Positions 52,718 to 60,665 of a DNA stretch of 64,000 nucleotides are shown piece after piece. Location: contig JAYUJY010000216.1 in the NCBI GenBank assembly GCA_043764895.1, positions 1 to 64,000 of the forward strand, in the 5' to 3' direction. The stretch comes from JAAFJU01 sp043764895. GTDB taxonomy: Bacteria > Cyanobacteriota > Cyanobacteriia > Leptolyngbyales > Leptolyngbyaceae. Made by a program: the position numbers and the translations under genes. Positions within the stretch are counted from its first letter, which is position 1, and each line of letters begins with the position of its first letter. The notes under the pieces were generated by a model that did not search any database, was not told the origin of the DNA, and was given only the letters and a program-made list of their open reading frames with translations.

Positions 52718-53701
52718 ATGGTGAAAGCATTTGTTACGGGTGGCTCGGGTTTTATCGGGACCAATCTGATTCACTTACTCTTAGAGGAAGGCTTTGAAGT
52801 TCGAGCCATGGTGCGCAGTACGAGCGTCATTTCACACCTCAAGACGCTTCCAGTCGAATTAGCTTACACCGATTTAAACTCATCCAAACTCGCCTTTCAT
52901 CTCGAAGGCTGTGACGTTTTGTTTCATGCTGCCGCGCACTATTCGCTGTGGCGATCGGACCACGATCGACTCTTTGAATCCAATGTAGTGGGTACCCGAA
53001 ACATTCTAGCCGCTGCAAACTCCGCCGGAATTCGCCGCACGGTTTACACCAGTTCAGTAGCCGCTATTGGCGTCAAACCGGACGGGTTGCCCGCAACCGA
53101 AGCACATCAATCCAAGCCTGAAGATTTAATCAGTGCGTACAAACGATCGAAGTATTGGGCCGAGCAAGAAGTGCTCAACGCCGTGGGTGAGGGTCAAGAT
53201 ATTGTGATTGTAAATCCCACCAGTCCGATCGGTCCTTGGGATGTGAAACCCACGCCGACGGGCGAGATTATTTTGCGCTTTCTACGCCGACAAATGCCTG
53301 CGTTTGTGGATACAGGGTTGAACTTTATTGCAGTTGAAGATGTGTGCCGAGGGCATCTGTTGGCCTTAGAAAAAGGGAAGACGGGCGATCGCTATATCTT
53401 AGGGCATCAGAATTTATCTCTTCAGGAATTTTTGCTGCAATTATCCAGTTTGACGGGTCTTAAGGCTCCGTTTCTAAAAGTTCCCCATTGGTTACCTTTA
53501 GGAGCCGCTTGGATTGACGAAAGAGTTCTAACGCAGTTTGGGAAAGTGCCGAACTTAGCTATTGATAGCGTCCGAATGTCACAGCAAAAGATGTATTACG
53601 ATGCGAGTAAAGCTGTGAAAGAATTAGGTCTCCCCCAAACGGATCTAAAGGCATCAATGATGGACTCGATCGAGTGGTTTCGATCGAATGGTTATTACTA
53701 A
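52718..53701 (+). CDS. hpnA: HpnA-like NAD-dependent sugar epimerase/dehydratase
   Basis: The 327-aa extended SDR protein has the Rossmann motif VTGGSGFIGTNLIHLL (TGGSGFIG), the active-site SAYKRSKYWAEQ (YxxxK) and TSSVAAIG. The order and PTSPIGPWDVKPTPTG segment match hopanoid-associated sugar epimerase HpnA. The frame opens at TTG 52703, but ATG 52718 (MVKAFVTGGSG) is the natural start. It is divergent from the nucleosidase gene. No squalene-hopene cyclase is in the window, so hopanoid linkage is inferred. Confidence 0.87.
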   Translation: MVKAFVTGGSGFIGTNLIHLLLEEGFEVRAMVRSTSVISHLKTLPVELAYTDLNSSKLAFHLEGCDVLFHAAAHYSLWRSDHDRLFESNVVGTRNILAAANSAGIRRTVYTSSVAAIGVKPDGLPATEAHQSKPEDLISAYKRSKYWAEQEVLNAVGEGQDIVIVNPTSPIGPWDVKPTPTGEIILRFLRRQMPAFVDTGLNFIAVEDVCRGHLLALEKGKTGDRYILGHQNLSLQEFLLQLSSLTGLKAPFLKVPHWLPLGAAWIDERVLTQFGKVPNLAIDSVRMSQQKMYYDASKAVKELGLPQTDLKASMMDSIEWFRSNGYY

Positions 53702-53759
53702 TGCTGCGTGGCGTAACTAAGACCCTGGGAACCCCCGATATTATCCTGGTCGATGGTGC

Positions 53760-54392
53760 CTAATCTGTTTCCTTCAAAACCCCCGCTAGAATCTCAAGAA
53801 TTTGTGCCAACTCATCCGGAACCCGATACACAATTGTATCTTCTGTGATGACCTTCAACGATCGATCGAGCTGCCCAAACCGCCACAAATCACCCGTCGT
53901 CACCGCACCATACAGCATATTTCCTTGGGTAGACGATCGTAAATCCAGTGCTGCTAACTCTGCCGCCAATTGGGTAAAGCCTCGCGTCAGATCCGATTGT
54001 TTTGCTTCGATCACCAGCATTCGTCGATGATCTGCTGTTTCAATGTAGTAATCCAAATTCCCTTTTAGCCACTGATTCACCGATAGACTATATTCATCAT
54101 TCAACATGACTTCCACATAGTCACATAGCTCGGCCAAAATCGGAAAAATAAAGATTTCTCGTCGCGTGATTTCTGCGACAGGTCTGACCCATTTAAGATT
54201 GCGGATGAGATAAAATTTTAGACCGTCTAATCGTGAGTGGATGCCGGGTTCAGTGGGAAGATGAAGGGGCGATCGATCGAATTTATAGCCCAGATCCGCA
54301 ACAATATCTTGAATTGAAAATGGAAGATCAAAATATCGGCTAAAGGTATAGCTTTCCTTTGGATCAAGCACCTTAAACTGTTCTGGATTCAT
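53760..54392 (-). CDS. PD-(D/E)XK nuclease-like protein (solitary), 210 aa
   Basis: Core motif: GNLDYYIETADHRRMLVIEA followed by KQSDLTRGFTQLAAELAALD, where D in NLDYY and ExK in IEAK fit the active site; then YGAVTTGDLWRFGQL like the protein at 32685. Soluble, no TM. The function is unknown, and no restriction-modification partner is nearby. It lies 67 bp downstream of the second such gene on the same strand and may be co-transcribed with it. Start ATG (MNPEQFKVLDPK). Confidence 0.75.
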   Translation of the reverse strand: MNPEQFKVLDPKESYTFSRYFDLPFSIQDIVADLGYKFDRSPLHLPTEPGIHSRLDGLKFYLIRNLKWVRPVAEITRREIFIFPILAELCDYVEVMLNDEYSLSVNQWLKGNLDYYIETADHRRMLVIEAKQSDLTRGFTQLAAELAALDLRSSTQGNMLYGAVTTGDLWRFGQLDRSLKVITEDTIVYRVPDELAQILEILAGVLKETD

Positions 54393-54459
54393 ACCCTACT
54401 ATCCTCAAATTCAACATCTATAATGTACAAATCCCTATCTGCATGACGTGGATGTCAAT

Positions 54460-55092
54460 TTAGACGACTTGTTGTCCCAAATATTTCAAAATCTGTGCCA
54501 CTCGGTATAGATCGTCGCCCCGATCGATCGACAATAAGTCTGACATGACATAAGTCGGCTTCTCATTCGGTTTCTCGCCCTTATGCAATTGAATAAATCG
54601 AAACTCACCGCCATTCGTTACTAGCCCAGAGACGATCGGTTGTGGAGTCGGACTCGCTAACATATAGGTTAATACTTGCGGGAATGCCACCTTAAGAGAA
54701 TATTCTGCGCGTTTTGCTTCAATGGTCACGACCCAAATTTGATTATAAAAAACCAATAGATCAATCAATCCGCGCACGATCAGGCCTTCATCTTCGGTCA
54801 TCAACTCCACTTTCTTTTCCGCAGTAATCTTAAACGGGGAACGGAAAAAGCCTGCTATGCGCAAAAGTGGTGATAATACAACCATTTTGACGATCGGCTC
54901 TAAAGCATCTTTAGTCGATAAATACGAAAACTCATCATTCACTTCATCTAATAATTTCATTTCAGCAACCGTCAAGCTAGGCAATTCGATCGATCCTTCT
55001 GCAAAAAGCTTTTGATTCCTTAGATGGATCAATCCGAAATCTTCCTGAAGCTGTTCTAGGTCTACTTCTCGGGCTTTTGATATTTGAGGCAT
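54460..55092 (-). CDS. PD-(D/E)XK nuclease-like protein (solitary), 210 aa, second paralogue in pair
   Basis: GLIDLLVFYNQIWVVTIEAK then RAEYSLKVAFPQVLTYMLA gives the D...ExK pattern; GLVTNGGEFRFIQL follows. It shares the overall plan with the downstream neighbour at 53760 and the protein at 32685 but has clearly diverged. Before the core it has a helical N-terminal region (FFRSPFKITAEKKVELMTED). Start ATG (MPQISKAREVDL). Upstream lies the alkyltransferase-like gene, divergent, with a 76-bp gap. Confidence 0.75.
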   Translation of the reverse strand: MPQISKAREVDLEQLQEDFGLIHLRNQKLFAEGSIELPSLTVAEMKLLDEVNDEFSYLSTKDALEPIVKMVVLSPLLRIAGFFRSPFKITAEKKVELMTEDEGLIVRGLIDLLVFYNQIWVVTIEAKRAEYSLKVAFPQVLTYMLASPTPQPIVSGLVTNGGEFRFIQLHKGEKPNEKPTYVMSDLLSIDRGDDLYRVAQILKYLGQQVV

Positions 55093-55168
55093 GGGATAAG
55101 GGTTCTCCTGTCGATCGTCTTAGTAGTGTAACGTTGCCCCCTACGGATGGCAGGTTATTCTTAGGATT

Positions 55169-55537
55169 ATGAACACCTACGATCGCATCTACGAAACCGT
55201 CAAACGTATCCCCCACGGACGGGTTGCAACCTACGGACAAATCGCCAATCTCACCGGACTTTTCCGCAAGGCGCGACTGGTGGGCTATGCCTTATTCAGA
55301 GTCGCACCCGACGCAGATGTTCCTTGGCATCGCGTCATTAATGCCAAGGGAGAAATCTCCGAATCCCCCTTTCGAGAAGGCAACGATTATCTCCAAAAAG
55401 CCCTCCTTGAAGCCGAAGGAATTTCCTTCACCGCAACAGGCAAAATCAACCTTGCCCAGTATCAATGGCAACCCGATCTCAGCGACTATCCTAGCGAGTA
55501 TCCAGATGGCCCTAATCCACCGTCGATCGATCGTTGA
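55169..55537 (+). CDS. alkyltransferase-like (ATL) DNA repair protein
   Basis: The 122-aa protein has the C-terminal DNA-binding half of O6-methylguanine-DNA methyltransferase: GRVATYGQIANLTG and the active-site loop VPWHRVINAKGEIS. The catalytic Cys of PCHR is replaced by Trp (PWHR), so it cannot accept the alkyl group. ATL proteins bind O6-alkylguanine and hand it to nucleotide excision repair; uvrB is elsewhere in this window. Its 3' end overlaps the convergent gene at 55512 by 26 bp. Confidence 0.92.
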   Translation: MNTYDRIYETVKRIPHGRVATYGQIANLTGLFRKARLVGYALFRVAPDADVPWHRVINAKGEISESPFREGNDYLQKALLEAEGISFTATGKINLAQYQWQPDLSDYPSEYPDGPNPPSIDR

Positions 55538-55946
55538 ACACTTGCAACACATCCCGACAAAACGACTTTAAAAATTGCTGGGCTTCCACCGGGGGAATGG
55601 CCCGCCCGCCAATACTCCAGTTGTCTACCGTGGACAGCCGCCACTGCTCTCCCACATGATGAAACCCCGCGACCTCCGCCCCGATCGCCCGCTTTTCCTT
55701 CGTTTCGGGATCTTTATAAAACCGAATCTGGACCAACACACTTCGACACTGATAGCGCGGACTCCAGCCTGGAAAGTGAAATCCAATATCCATTGAGTGA
55801 GGATCCACTTGTTCTAGAGTATCCGGATCGGTCGCCCATGGCTTAAGGTCCGATTTTGCATCGGGGAACAATCGCTTGAAAATGTTCACCACGGTGGCAA
55901 TTTTGCTCGTGGTTTCAAGCGTAGTCGCCTGTTCTGCTGCATTCAT
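55512..55946 (-). CDS. conserved hypothetical protein, 144 aa
   Basis: The soluble protein has a helical N-terminus (TSKIATVVNIFKRLFPDAKS) and a beta-rich middle (DIGFHFPGWSPRYQCRSVLV, GAEVAGFHHVGEQWRLSTVD). It probably belongs to a cyanobacterial conserved family of unknown function; I cannot name it. Start ATG (MNAAEQATTLE). It is convergent with the ATL gene with a 26-bp overlap of coding ends. Confidence 0.72.
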   Translation of the reverse strand: MNAAEQATTLETTSKIATVVNIFKRLFPDAKSDLKPWATDPDTLEQVDPHSMDIGFHFPGWSPRYQCRSVLVQIRFYKDPETKEKRAIGAEVAGFHHVGEQWRLSTVDNWSIGGRAIPPVEAQQFLKSFCRDVLQVFNDRSTVD

Positions 55947-56022
55947 GCGCTTTTATCCTCACTATCAAGCTGCATAAACTTAAGGTAGCACGCGCACCTT
56001 CAGAGAAAAAGGAAAAAAGAGG

Positions 56023-56053
56023 TTGACAGACTTGGGGTAATGTCTGCTATAGT
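56023..56053 (+). promoter_or_regulatory. probable sigma-70-type promoter of the tRNA-Gln gene
   Basis: A consensus TTGACA box (56023-56028) is followed, with 19 bp spacing, by TATAGT (56048-56053) preceded by TGC (extended -10). It lies 21 bp before the tRNA start. Confidence 0.7.
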
Positions 56054-56073
56054 CAAAGACGTAGAAGACGCAT

Positions 56074-56145
<72 letters not shown>

Positions 56146-56241
56146 TTTTGAATAATGCAATTGAACGAGTCAGGCGTTTGGATTAGTTGAAAATGTAATA
56201 TAAGCGTTTTCAGTTAATTTAAGTAACGGTGGTATGTAAAG

Positions 56242-56982
56242 ATGTCCGATCGATTGATAGCCCTTGATTTTGATGGCGTTATTTGTAATGGTTTGCGTGA
56301 ATATTTTCAAACGTCATGGCGGGTTTACAGTCAGTTATGGGACGTCCCACCATCGCACGGACCCTCAGATGAACTCGCTGAGACCTTCTATCGATTGCGT
56401 CCTGTCGTTGAGACGGGATGGGAAATGCCCTTGGTGCTTCATGCCCTGGAATCGGGTCTGAGTGAAGCCGATATTTTGCGTGACTGGCCCAATCTTGCCT
56501 TAAATCTGCTTCAGACCTCCAACAAAGACGCAAAATTGATCGGTGCTCTAGTTGACAAAACGCGAGACGAGTGGATCGTTGAAGATTTTGGTGATTGGTT
56601 GTCCTATCAGACGTTTTATTCAGGGATGATCGAGTATCTGAAATCTTGCGATCGATTTGTCATCATCAGCACTAAAGAAGGACGATTCATCCGTGCATTG
56701 CTTCAGCCCTGCGGCATCGAACTCCAAGACGACCAGCTCTACGGCAAAGAACGTCAGCAGCCCAAACACGAAATCCTCCGCGCGCTCAAACCGAGCTACA
56801 GCCACATCACCTTCATCGAAGACCGATTCAAAACCCTCCAAACCGTCGCCAAACAGCCCGACTTGGGTGACATCAATCTATTGTTGGCCGACTGGGGCTA
56901 CAACCTAGAATCAGAGCGCGAAGCAGCCCGAAAAAGCGATCGAATCCAGCTTGTCTCTCGCCGCGAATTTACTGGATCTTAG
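56242..56982 (+). CDS. HAD-superfamily hydrolase
   Basis: The 246-aa protein has the HAD nucleophile motif ALDFDGVICN (DxD variant DFDG), a cap domain, then VIISTKEGRF (motif II T/S with K) and FIEDRFKTLQTV (motif IV, Asp). It likely acts as a phosphatase; the substrate is unknown. Start ATG (MSDRLIALDFDG). It follows tRNA-Gln and is 92 bp upstream of the NurA-domain gene. Confidence 0.86.
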   Translation: MSDRLIALDFDGVICNGLREYFQTSWRVYSQLWDVPPSHGPSDELAETFYRLRPVVETGWEMPLVLHALESGLSEADILRDWPNLALNLLQTSNKDAKLIGALVDKTRDEWIVEDFGDWLSYQTFYSGMIEYLKSCDRFVIISTKEGRFIRALLQPCGIELQDDQLYGKERQQPKHEILRALKPSYSHITFIEDRFKTLQTVAKQPDLGDINLLLADWGYNLESEREAARKSDRIQLVSRREFTGS

Positions 56983-57072
56983 AATTGAGAATGATAAACT
57001 TAGAATAGAACAAGAGAACTGCCGAACTCATCATTCACAATTCTCAATTCTCAATTCTTCATTCTCAATTCC
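56981..57072. repeat. CTCAATTC repeats in both orientations before the NurA-domain gene
   Basis: An inverted AGAATTGAGAATGA word begins at the HAD gene stop (56983-56995), and CACAATTCTCAATTCTCAAT continuing to 57072 follows. The final copies end 2 bp before the NurA start codon, again in place of a normal ribosome-binding site. It is the same word family as at 13161 and 20761. Confidence 0.7.
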
Positions 57073-57074
57073 CC

Positions 57075-58529
57075 ATGCTTGACTTTAATCAACTCGCCCG
57101 TCAAATGCAGGGTATTAGTCAGCATTTGGTGACAGAATCATCGGCTATGCGGCAAAAGCTGGACTATGCGGAAGTTCTGATGGAGCAGATGCCTGCCATG
57201 CAAACTGAACTCATGGAACGACAGGAGAAATGGGGCGATCGCACGATCTTCACCGCTGCCGTGCCGATCGAACCAATTGATACAAGGGTCAGTGTTGAAG
57301 CTGCGCCCTACGCTCATACCGTTTTGGCCACTGATGGATCGCAAATTGCCCCGAGTCATCATGAGATTGCCTATTGCTATTTGATCAACACTGGACGAAT
57401 TATTTTGCACTACGGCCAGGGTAAGCAGCCCTTGCTTGATAGCTTGCCAGAGGTATTTTATCGGCCCGAGGATTTGTTTGTGTCGCGGCAGTGGGGCATT
57501 CGGACCGAGGAATGGATGAGCTATCGCCGAACCGTCACCGAAACCGAAGTCTTAGCTGAACTGGCGCAATGGGTGACGCAGGCTCCGACTCATGGAAACA
57601 CTGGAAACCCGATCGAATTAGCGATTGATGGCATTGAAGGGACAGCCCCCCAGCCCCCAATTCTGGGGGAGCAAGAGATTCCGAAGCCCCCAGAATTGGG
57701 GGTTGGGGGCGGTTCGCCAGAGGCTGTTCTCAGTCCGATCCTAGAACCCATTACAGAAGCTGCTGCCACAAAAAAACGATCGACGCGCACGAAAAGAACT
57801 GAACAGCTCTCCCTGCTTGAATCCCAGCGAACCCGTGCAATCCCCGTGATTACCCCGTCAAAAATTCCCACGATCGCCATGGTGGATGGGTCGTTGATCT
57901 ATTGGTTTCTTGAGCAACTGCCTGGAGAGGCCCGCGATCGGATTTTGCAGCCAATATTGACGGCATGGCGGCAGTTACAATCGATCGGCGTTCCGATGGT
58001 CGGCTACATTAGCGCCTCTAGAAGCGGCGAATCGCTTAACTTCTTTCGGTTCCTCACCTGTCCCTACACCTCACCCGACTGCCAAACTCACTGCTCAAAC
58101 CTCCCCGACAAGGCTCCGTGCCAAGTCCTAGAACCGCTTCGAGATGCGGCAGTGTGGGCACGACTACTGACTCCCGGCCAGCGGAGTCCTTTGTGGCGAA
58201 GTTCTGCAAAAATCCAGGACTACTATGAAGAACAGTGCATTTATTTTTGTTATCTGCATGTTGGAACTGAGGTGGCGCGGGTCGAAGTTCCAGAGTGGGT
58301 CGCTCAGGATGCCACTATGATGACCCGTGCGATGAGCCTCGTGATTGCGCAAGTTCAGAAGGGCTATGGTTATCCAGTCGCCCTAGCCGAAGCCCACAAC
58401 CAAGCGGTGGTTAGAGGGGGCGATCGATCGCGGTTTTTTGGGTTATTGGAGCAACAGATGATTCGGGCTGGGTTGCGCAATGTCGGGACATCGTACAAAG
58501 AAGCCCGTAAACGGGGAAGCATCGCCTAA
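57075..58529 (+). CDS. NurA-domain nuclease-like protein
   Basis: The 484-aa protein has the NurA nuclease core: HTVLATDGSQIAPSHHEIAY (metal Asp in DGS) in the first part and the second acidic motif TIAMVDGSLIYWFLEQLPG. A C-terminal VPEWVAQDATMMTRAMSLV and an HNQAVVRGGDR segment follow. NurA is a 5'-3' nuclease that works with HerA; no herA is in this window. Residues about 191-212 (between GIEGT and SPEAV) are encoded by a palindromic repeat inserted in frame. Start ATG (MLDFNQLARQM). Confidence 0.87.
   Translation: MLDFNQLARQMQGISQHLVTESSAMRQKLDYAEVLMEQMPAMQTELMERQEKWGDRTIFTAAVPIEPIDTRVSVEAAPYAHTVLATDGSQIAPSHHEIAYCYLINTGRIILHYGQGKQPLLDSLPEVFYRPEDLFVSRQWGIRTEEWMSYRRTVTETEVLAELAQWVTQAPTHGNTGNPIELAIDGIEGTAPQPPILGEQEIPKPPELGVGGGSPEAVLSPILEPITEAAATKKRSTRTKRTEQLSLLESQRTRAIPVITPSKIPTIAMVDGSLIYWFLEQLPGEARDRILQPILTAWRQLQSIGVPMVGYISASRSGESLNFFRFLTCPYTSPDCQTHCSNLPDKAPCQVLEPLRDAAVWARLLTPGQRSPLWRSSAKIQDYYEEQCIYFCYLHVGTEVARVEVPEWVAQDATMMTRAMSLVIAQVQKGYGYPVALAEAHNQAVVRGGDRSRFFGLLEQQMIRAGLRNVGTSYKEARKRGSIA
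57647..57709. repeat. CCCCCAATTC palindrome read in frame within the NurA-domain gene
   Basis: The 23-bp arms CCCCCAGCCCCCAATTCTGG (57647-57669) and CCCCCAGAATTGGGGGTTGG (57687-57709) form a long hairpin with one mismatch and a 17-nt loop. The whole is 63 bp, a multiple of three, and leaves the frame open. It encodes PQPPILGEQE and KPPELGVGGG-like sequence, and lies between conserved regions of the protein. Confidence 0.9.
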
Positions 58530-58547
58530 AACTGTAAATCTTTCCAA

Positions 58548-58874
58548 TCACGATCGCCAATTCTTATTTTCCACATCCCGAATTTGACGCTCCAATCGAT
58601 CGATTCGGCCCCGCAGCTCATCCACCTCAGACTGACGAGCCACCCCCATGTCCTGCATAATATTGCGAATTTGGCGCTGAATTTGGGCTTCGATATCGCC
58701 TTGGTTGCTCTGGACCTGCTTCACCAAAGCATTCACCAGTCCAGCCGCTTGATCGGGATTAAGCTTGCCATCCGTGACGAGTTGTTCACTGACTTCCTTC
58801 AGCTTTTCCGCTGCAATAGAGGTTGTCCCAACGCCCAGTAAAAGCAGTTGATTCAGCCAGTTGTTGTTATCCAT
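58548..58874 (-). CDS. phasin-like small helical protein
   Basis: The 108-aa protein has a hydrophobic start (NNWLNQLLLLGVGTTSIAAE), then amphipathic helices (KQVQSNQGDIEAQIQRQIRN) and a C-terminal coiled coil (EVDELRGRIDRLERQIRDVE). This matches short cyanobacterial phasin-family (DUF/pfam phasin-like) proteins. It may coat granules or associate with a membrane; the role is unknown. It is convergent with the NurA gene (18-bp gap). Confidence 0.72.
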   Translation of the reverse strand: MDNNNWLNQLLLLGVGTTSIAAEKLKEVSEQLVTDGKLNPDQAAGLVNALVKQVQSNQGDIEAQIQRQIRNIMQDMGVARQSEVDELRGRIDRLERQIRDVENKNWRS

Positions 58875-59029
58875 GAGTTTAAACGTCCTAAAATAAAGTC
58901 ATATCGATTAGCAATAGGATGAAATCTGCTGCTGGATCTATTGTGGCAAAGGTTTTGCGAAGCGTGAGTTCGGTTGACGTATCGCAAAGTCCGAACAGAA
59001 AAGCCTAACCTAAAACTGGAGAATGCAAA

Positions 59030-59356
59030 ATGATCATTGAATGGCTCAAGGTCACGGTCGAAAAAGGCGAAATCGATCGCTACATCCAGCTCGATCAGGC
59101 TATTTGGACGCCCGTGCTGGCAGCCTCTGACGGATTTCACAAAAAAGAAGTCTGGTGGAGTCCGGAGGGAGAAATCGTAATGGTGGTGTGGTGGAACACC
59201 CGAGAACAGTGGAAAGCGATTCCAGCCAGCATCTTGGATGAAACCGATCGGGCCTTTATTGAGGCGCTGGGCTATCCCGTGAAGTTCTTGGAAGCGCGTG
59301 AATACAGTGTGACACAAGGCGACGATCGATCGGCCAAAGTTTGGAGCAGCTATTGA
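59030..59356 (+). CDS. TIGR03792 family protein
   Basis: The 108-aa soluble protein contains VTVEKGEIDRYIQLDQAIWT, FHKKEVWWSPEGEIVMVVWW and EQWKAIPASILDETDRAF, the hallmarks of the TIGR03792 cyanobacterial family. These are ferredoxin-like (ABM-type) folds; the role is unknown. Start ATG (MIIEWLKVTV), with GGAG upstream. Divergent from the phasin-like gene and 230 bp upstream of pstS. Confidence 0.85.
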   Translation: MIIEWLKVTVEKGEIDRYIQLDQAIWTPVLAASDGFHKKEVWWSPEGEIVMVVWWNTREQWKAIPASILDETDRAFIEALGYPVKFLEAREYSVTQGDDRSAKVWSSY

Positions 59357-59387
59357 GACATTTAAATCTATATTTTCTTAATGTATA

Positions 59388-59448
59388 GATAACCTAAACA
59401 GAATTTACTTTACCTAATCTATATGTTTAGCTAGCGGTGCGTTAACCT
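59388..59448 (+). promoter_or_regulatory. candidate Pho boxes upstream of pstS
   Basis: Three words like the cyanobacterial Pho half-site (TTAACCT) occur: GATAACCT at 59388, CTTTACCT at 59408 and GTTAACCT at 59441. The last two are 33 bp apart (three helical turns), which suits a SphR/PhoB-type regulator; the first is out of phase. They lie about 140-200 bp before the pstS start. Confidence 0.45.
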
Positions 59449-59586
59449 TCGATCGGTATTATTGGCAGGTGCGAGAAAAGTTTGCGTTCAGTCGTACATA
59501 TCCGCATTGTAGTGTGCATCTTTATGACTGGTTAACTCTACTTTCTACGATTTATCCTGCACCCGATCTAGAGATTTAAAAGCACT

Positions 59587-60564
59587 ATGTACATTTTCAA
59601 TCGTTCATCTTTATTCGTTAGTGCGATCATCTCGATCGCGGCCATCACAGGTGCTGCATCCGCTGCACAAGCGCAAGTTAAAGCTGATGGTTCCAGTACC
59701 GTTTACCCCTTGACGGAAAGAGCGGCTTCTGACTTCCAGAAGGCTACGAACAAGCGCGTTACGGTGGCTGTTTCTGGTACAGGTGGTGGATTTAAAAAGT
59801 TCTGTAATGGTGAAACAGACATTTCTAATGCGTCACGTCCAATTTTGGAAAAGGAACTGAAGACCTGCCGCGAAAAAGGGGTGAAATTCATTGAAATCCC
59901 GATCGCGATGGATGCCTTAACGATCGTGGTTCACAAAGACAATCCCATTAACAACATCACCACTGGTGAACTCAAGGCGATCTGGAATGACGGTAGCACC
60001 CTGAAAAACTGGAAAGAAGCGAATAGCAGCTTCCCAGATGCACCTTTGAAATTGTTTGGACCGGGCGCTGATTCAGGGACCTTTGATTATTTCACCGACG
60101 CCATTAACGGAAAAGCAAAACAAAGTCGTCGCGACTACACCGCAAGCGAAGATGACAACGTTCTTGTACAAGGCGTATCTCGCGATAAGAACGCACTGGG
60201 TTATTTTGGCTTTGCATATTACCAAAAGAACTCAAACCGTTTGAAAGCATTGTCGGTCAATGGTGTTCGCCCTGACTTGCAAAATGTTAAGAGCGGATCA
60301 TATAAGCCTTTATCTCGTCCGCTGTTCATCTATGTGAACGCTGAAAAGATGAAGAATAATCCGGATGTGAAAGCATTTGTTGAATCATATCTCAGTAATG
60401 CAAAAGAAACTGTGAAAAAAGTGGGTTATCTCGAACTCACAGACCCAGTTTACAACTTTGCAAAATCGCAAATTTCTGATGCTAAAACAGGTACGCGCTT
60501 TGGTGGCAAAGAGCCGATCGGTTTGAAACTCGAAACGTTGGCAACGATGACGTTAGCTGACTAA
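59587..60564 (+). CDS. pstS: phosphate ABC transporter substrate-binding protein
   Basis: The 325-aa periplasmic protein binds phosphate for the Pst importer. It has a signal peptide (to about residue 30, ending AQAQV), then VKADGSSTVYPLTERAASDF (phosphate-binding TS/S), SGTGGGFKKFCNGETDISNA, and PGADSGTFDYFTDA. This matches the cyanobacterial PstS (SphX/PstS type). Start ATG (MYIFNRSSLF). First gene of pstSCAB; likely induced by phosphate shortage. Confidence 0.97.
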   Translation: MYIFNRSSLFVSAIISIAAITGAASAAQAQVKADGSSTVYPLTERAASDFQKATNKRVTVAVSGTGGGFKKFCNGETDISNASRPILEKELKTCREKGVKFIEIPIAMDALTIVVHKDNPINNITTGELKAIWNDGSTLKNWKEANSSFPDAPLKLFGPGADSGTFDYFTDAINGKAKQSRRDYTASEDDNVLVQGVSRDKNALGYFGFAYYQKNSNRLKALSVNGVRPDLQNVKSGSYKPLSRPLFIYVNAEKMKNNPDVKAFVESYLSNAKETVKKVGYLELTDPVYNFAKSQISDAKTGTRFGGKEPIGLKLETLATMTLAD

Positions 60565-60581
60565 ATTGACTTAAATCAATT

Positions 60582-60613
60582 CTCTAATTCCTTTATTTAG
60601 AGAGGAATTAGAG
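60582..60613 (+). other. intercistronic hairpin between pstS and pstC
   Basis: A perfect 11-bp stem CTCTAATTCCT (60582-60592) pairs with AGGAATTAGAG (60603-60613), with a 10-nt loop. No T-run follows, so it is more likely an mRNA-stabilising or processing element that raises pstS over pstCAB than a full terminator. Confidence 0.75.
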
Positions 60614-60665
60614 GATTGGGTGGGTGATCTTAATGCTATGACCAAATTTTTATATCCCAACTGTT

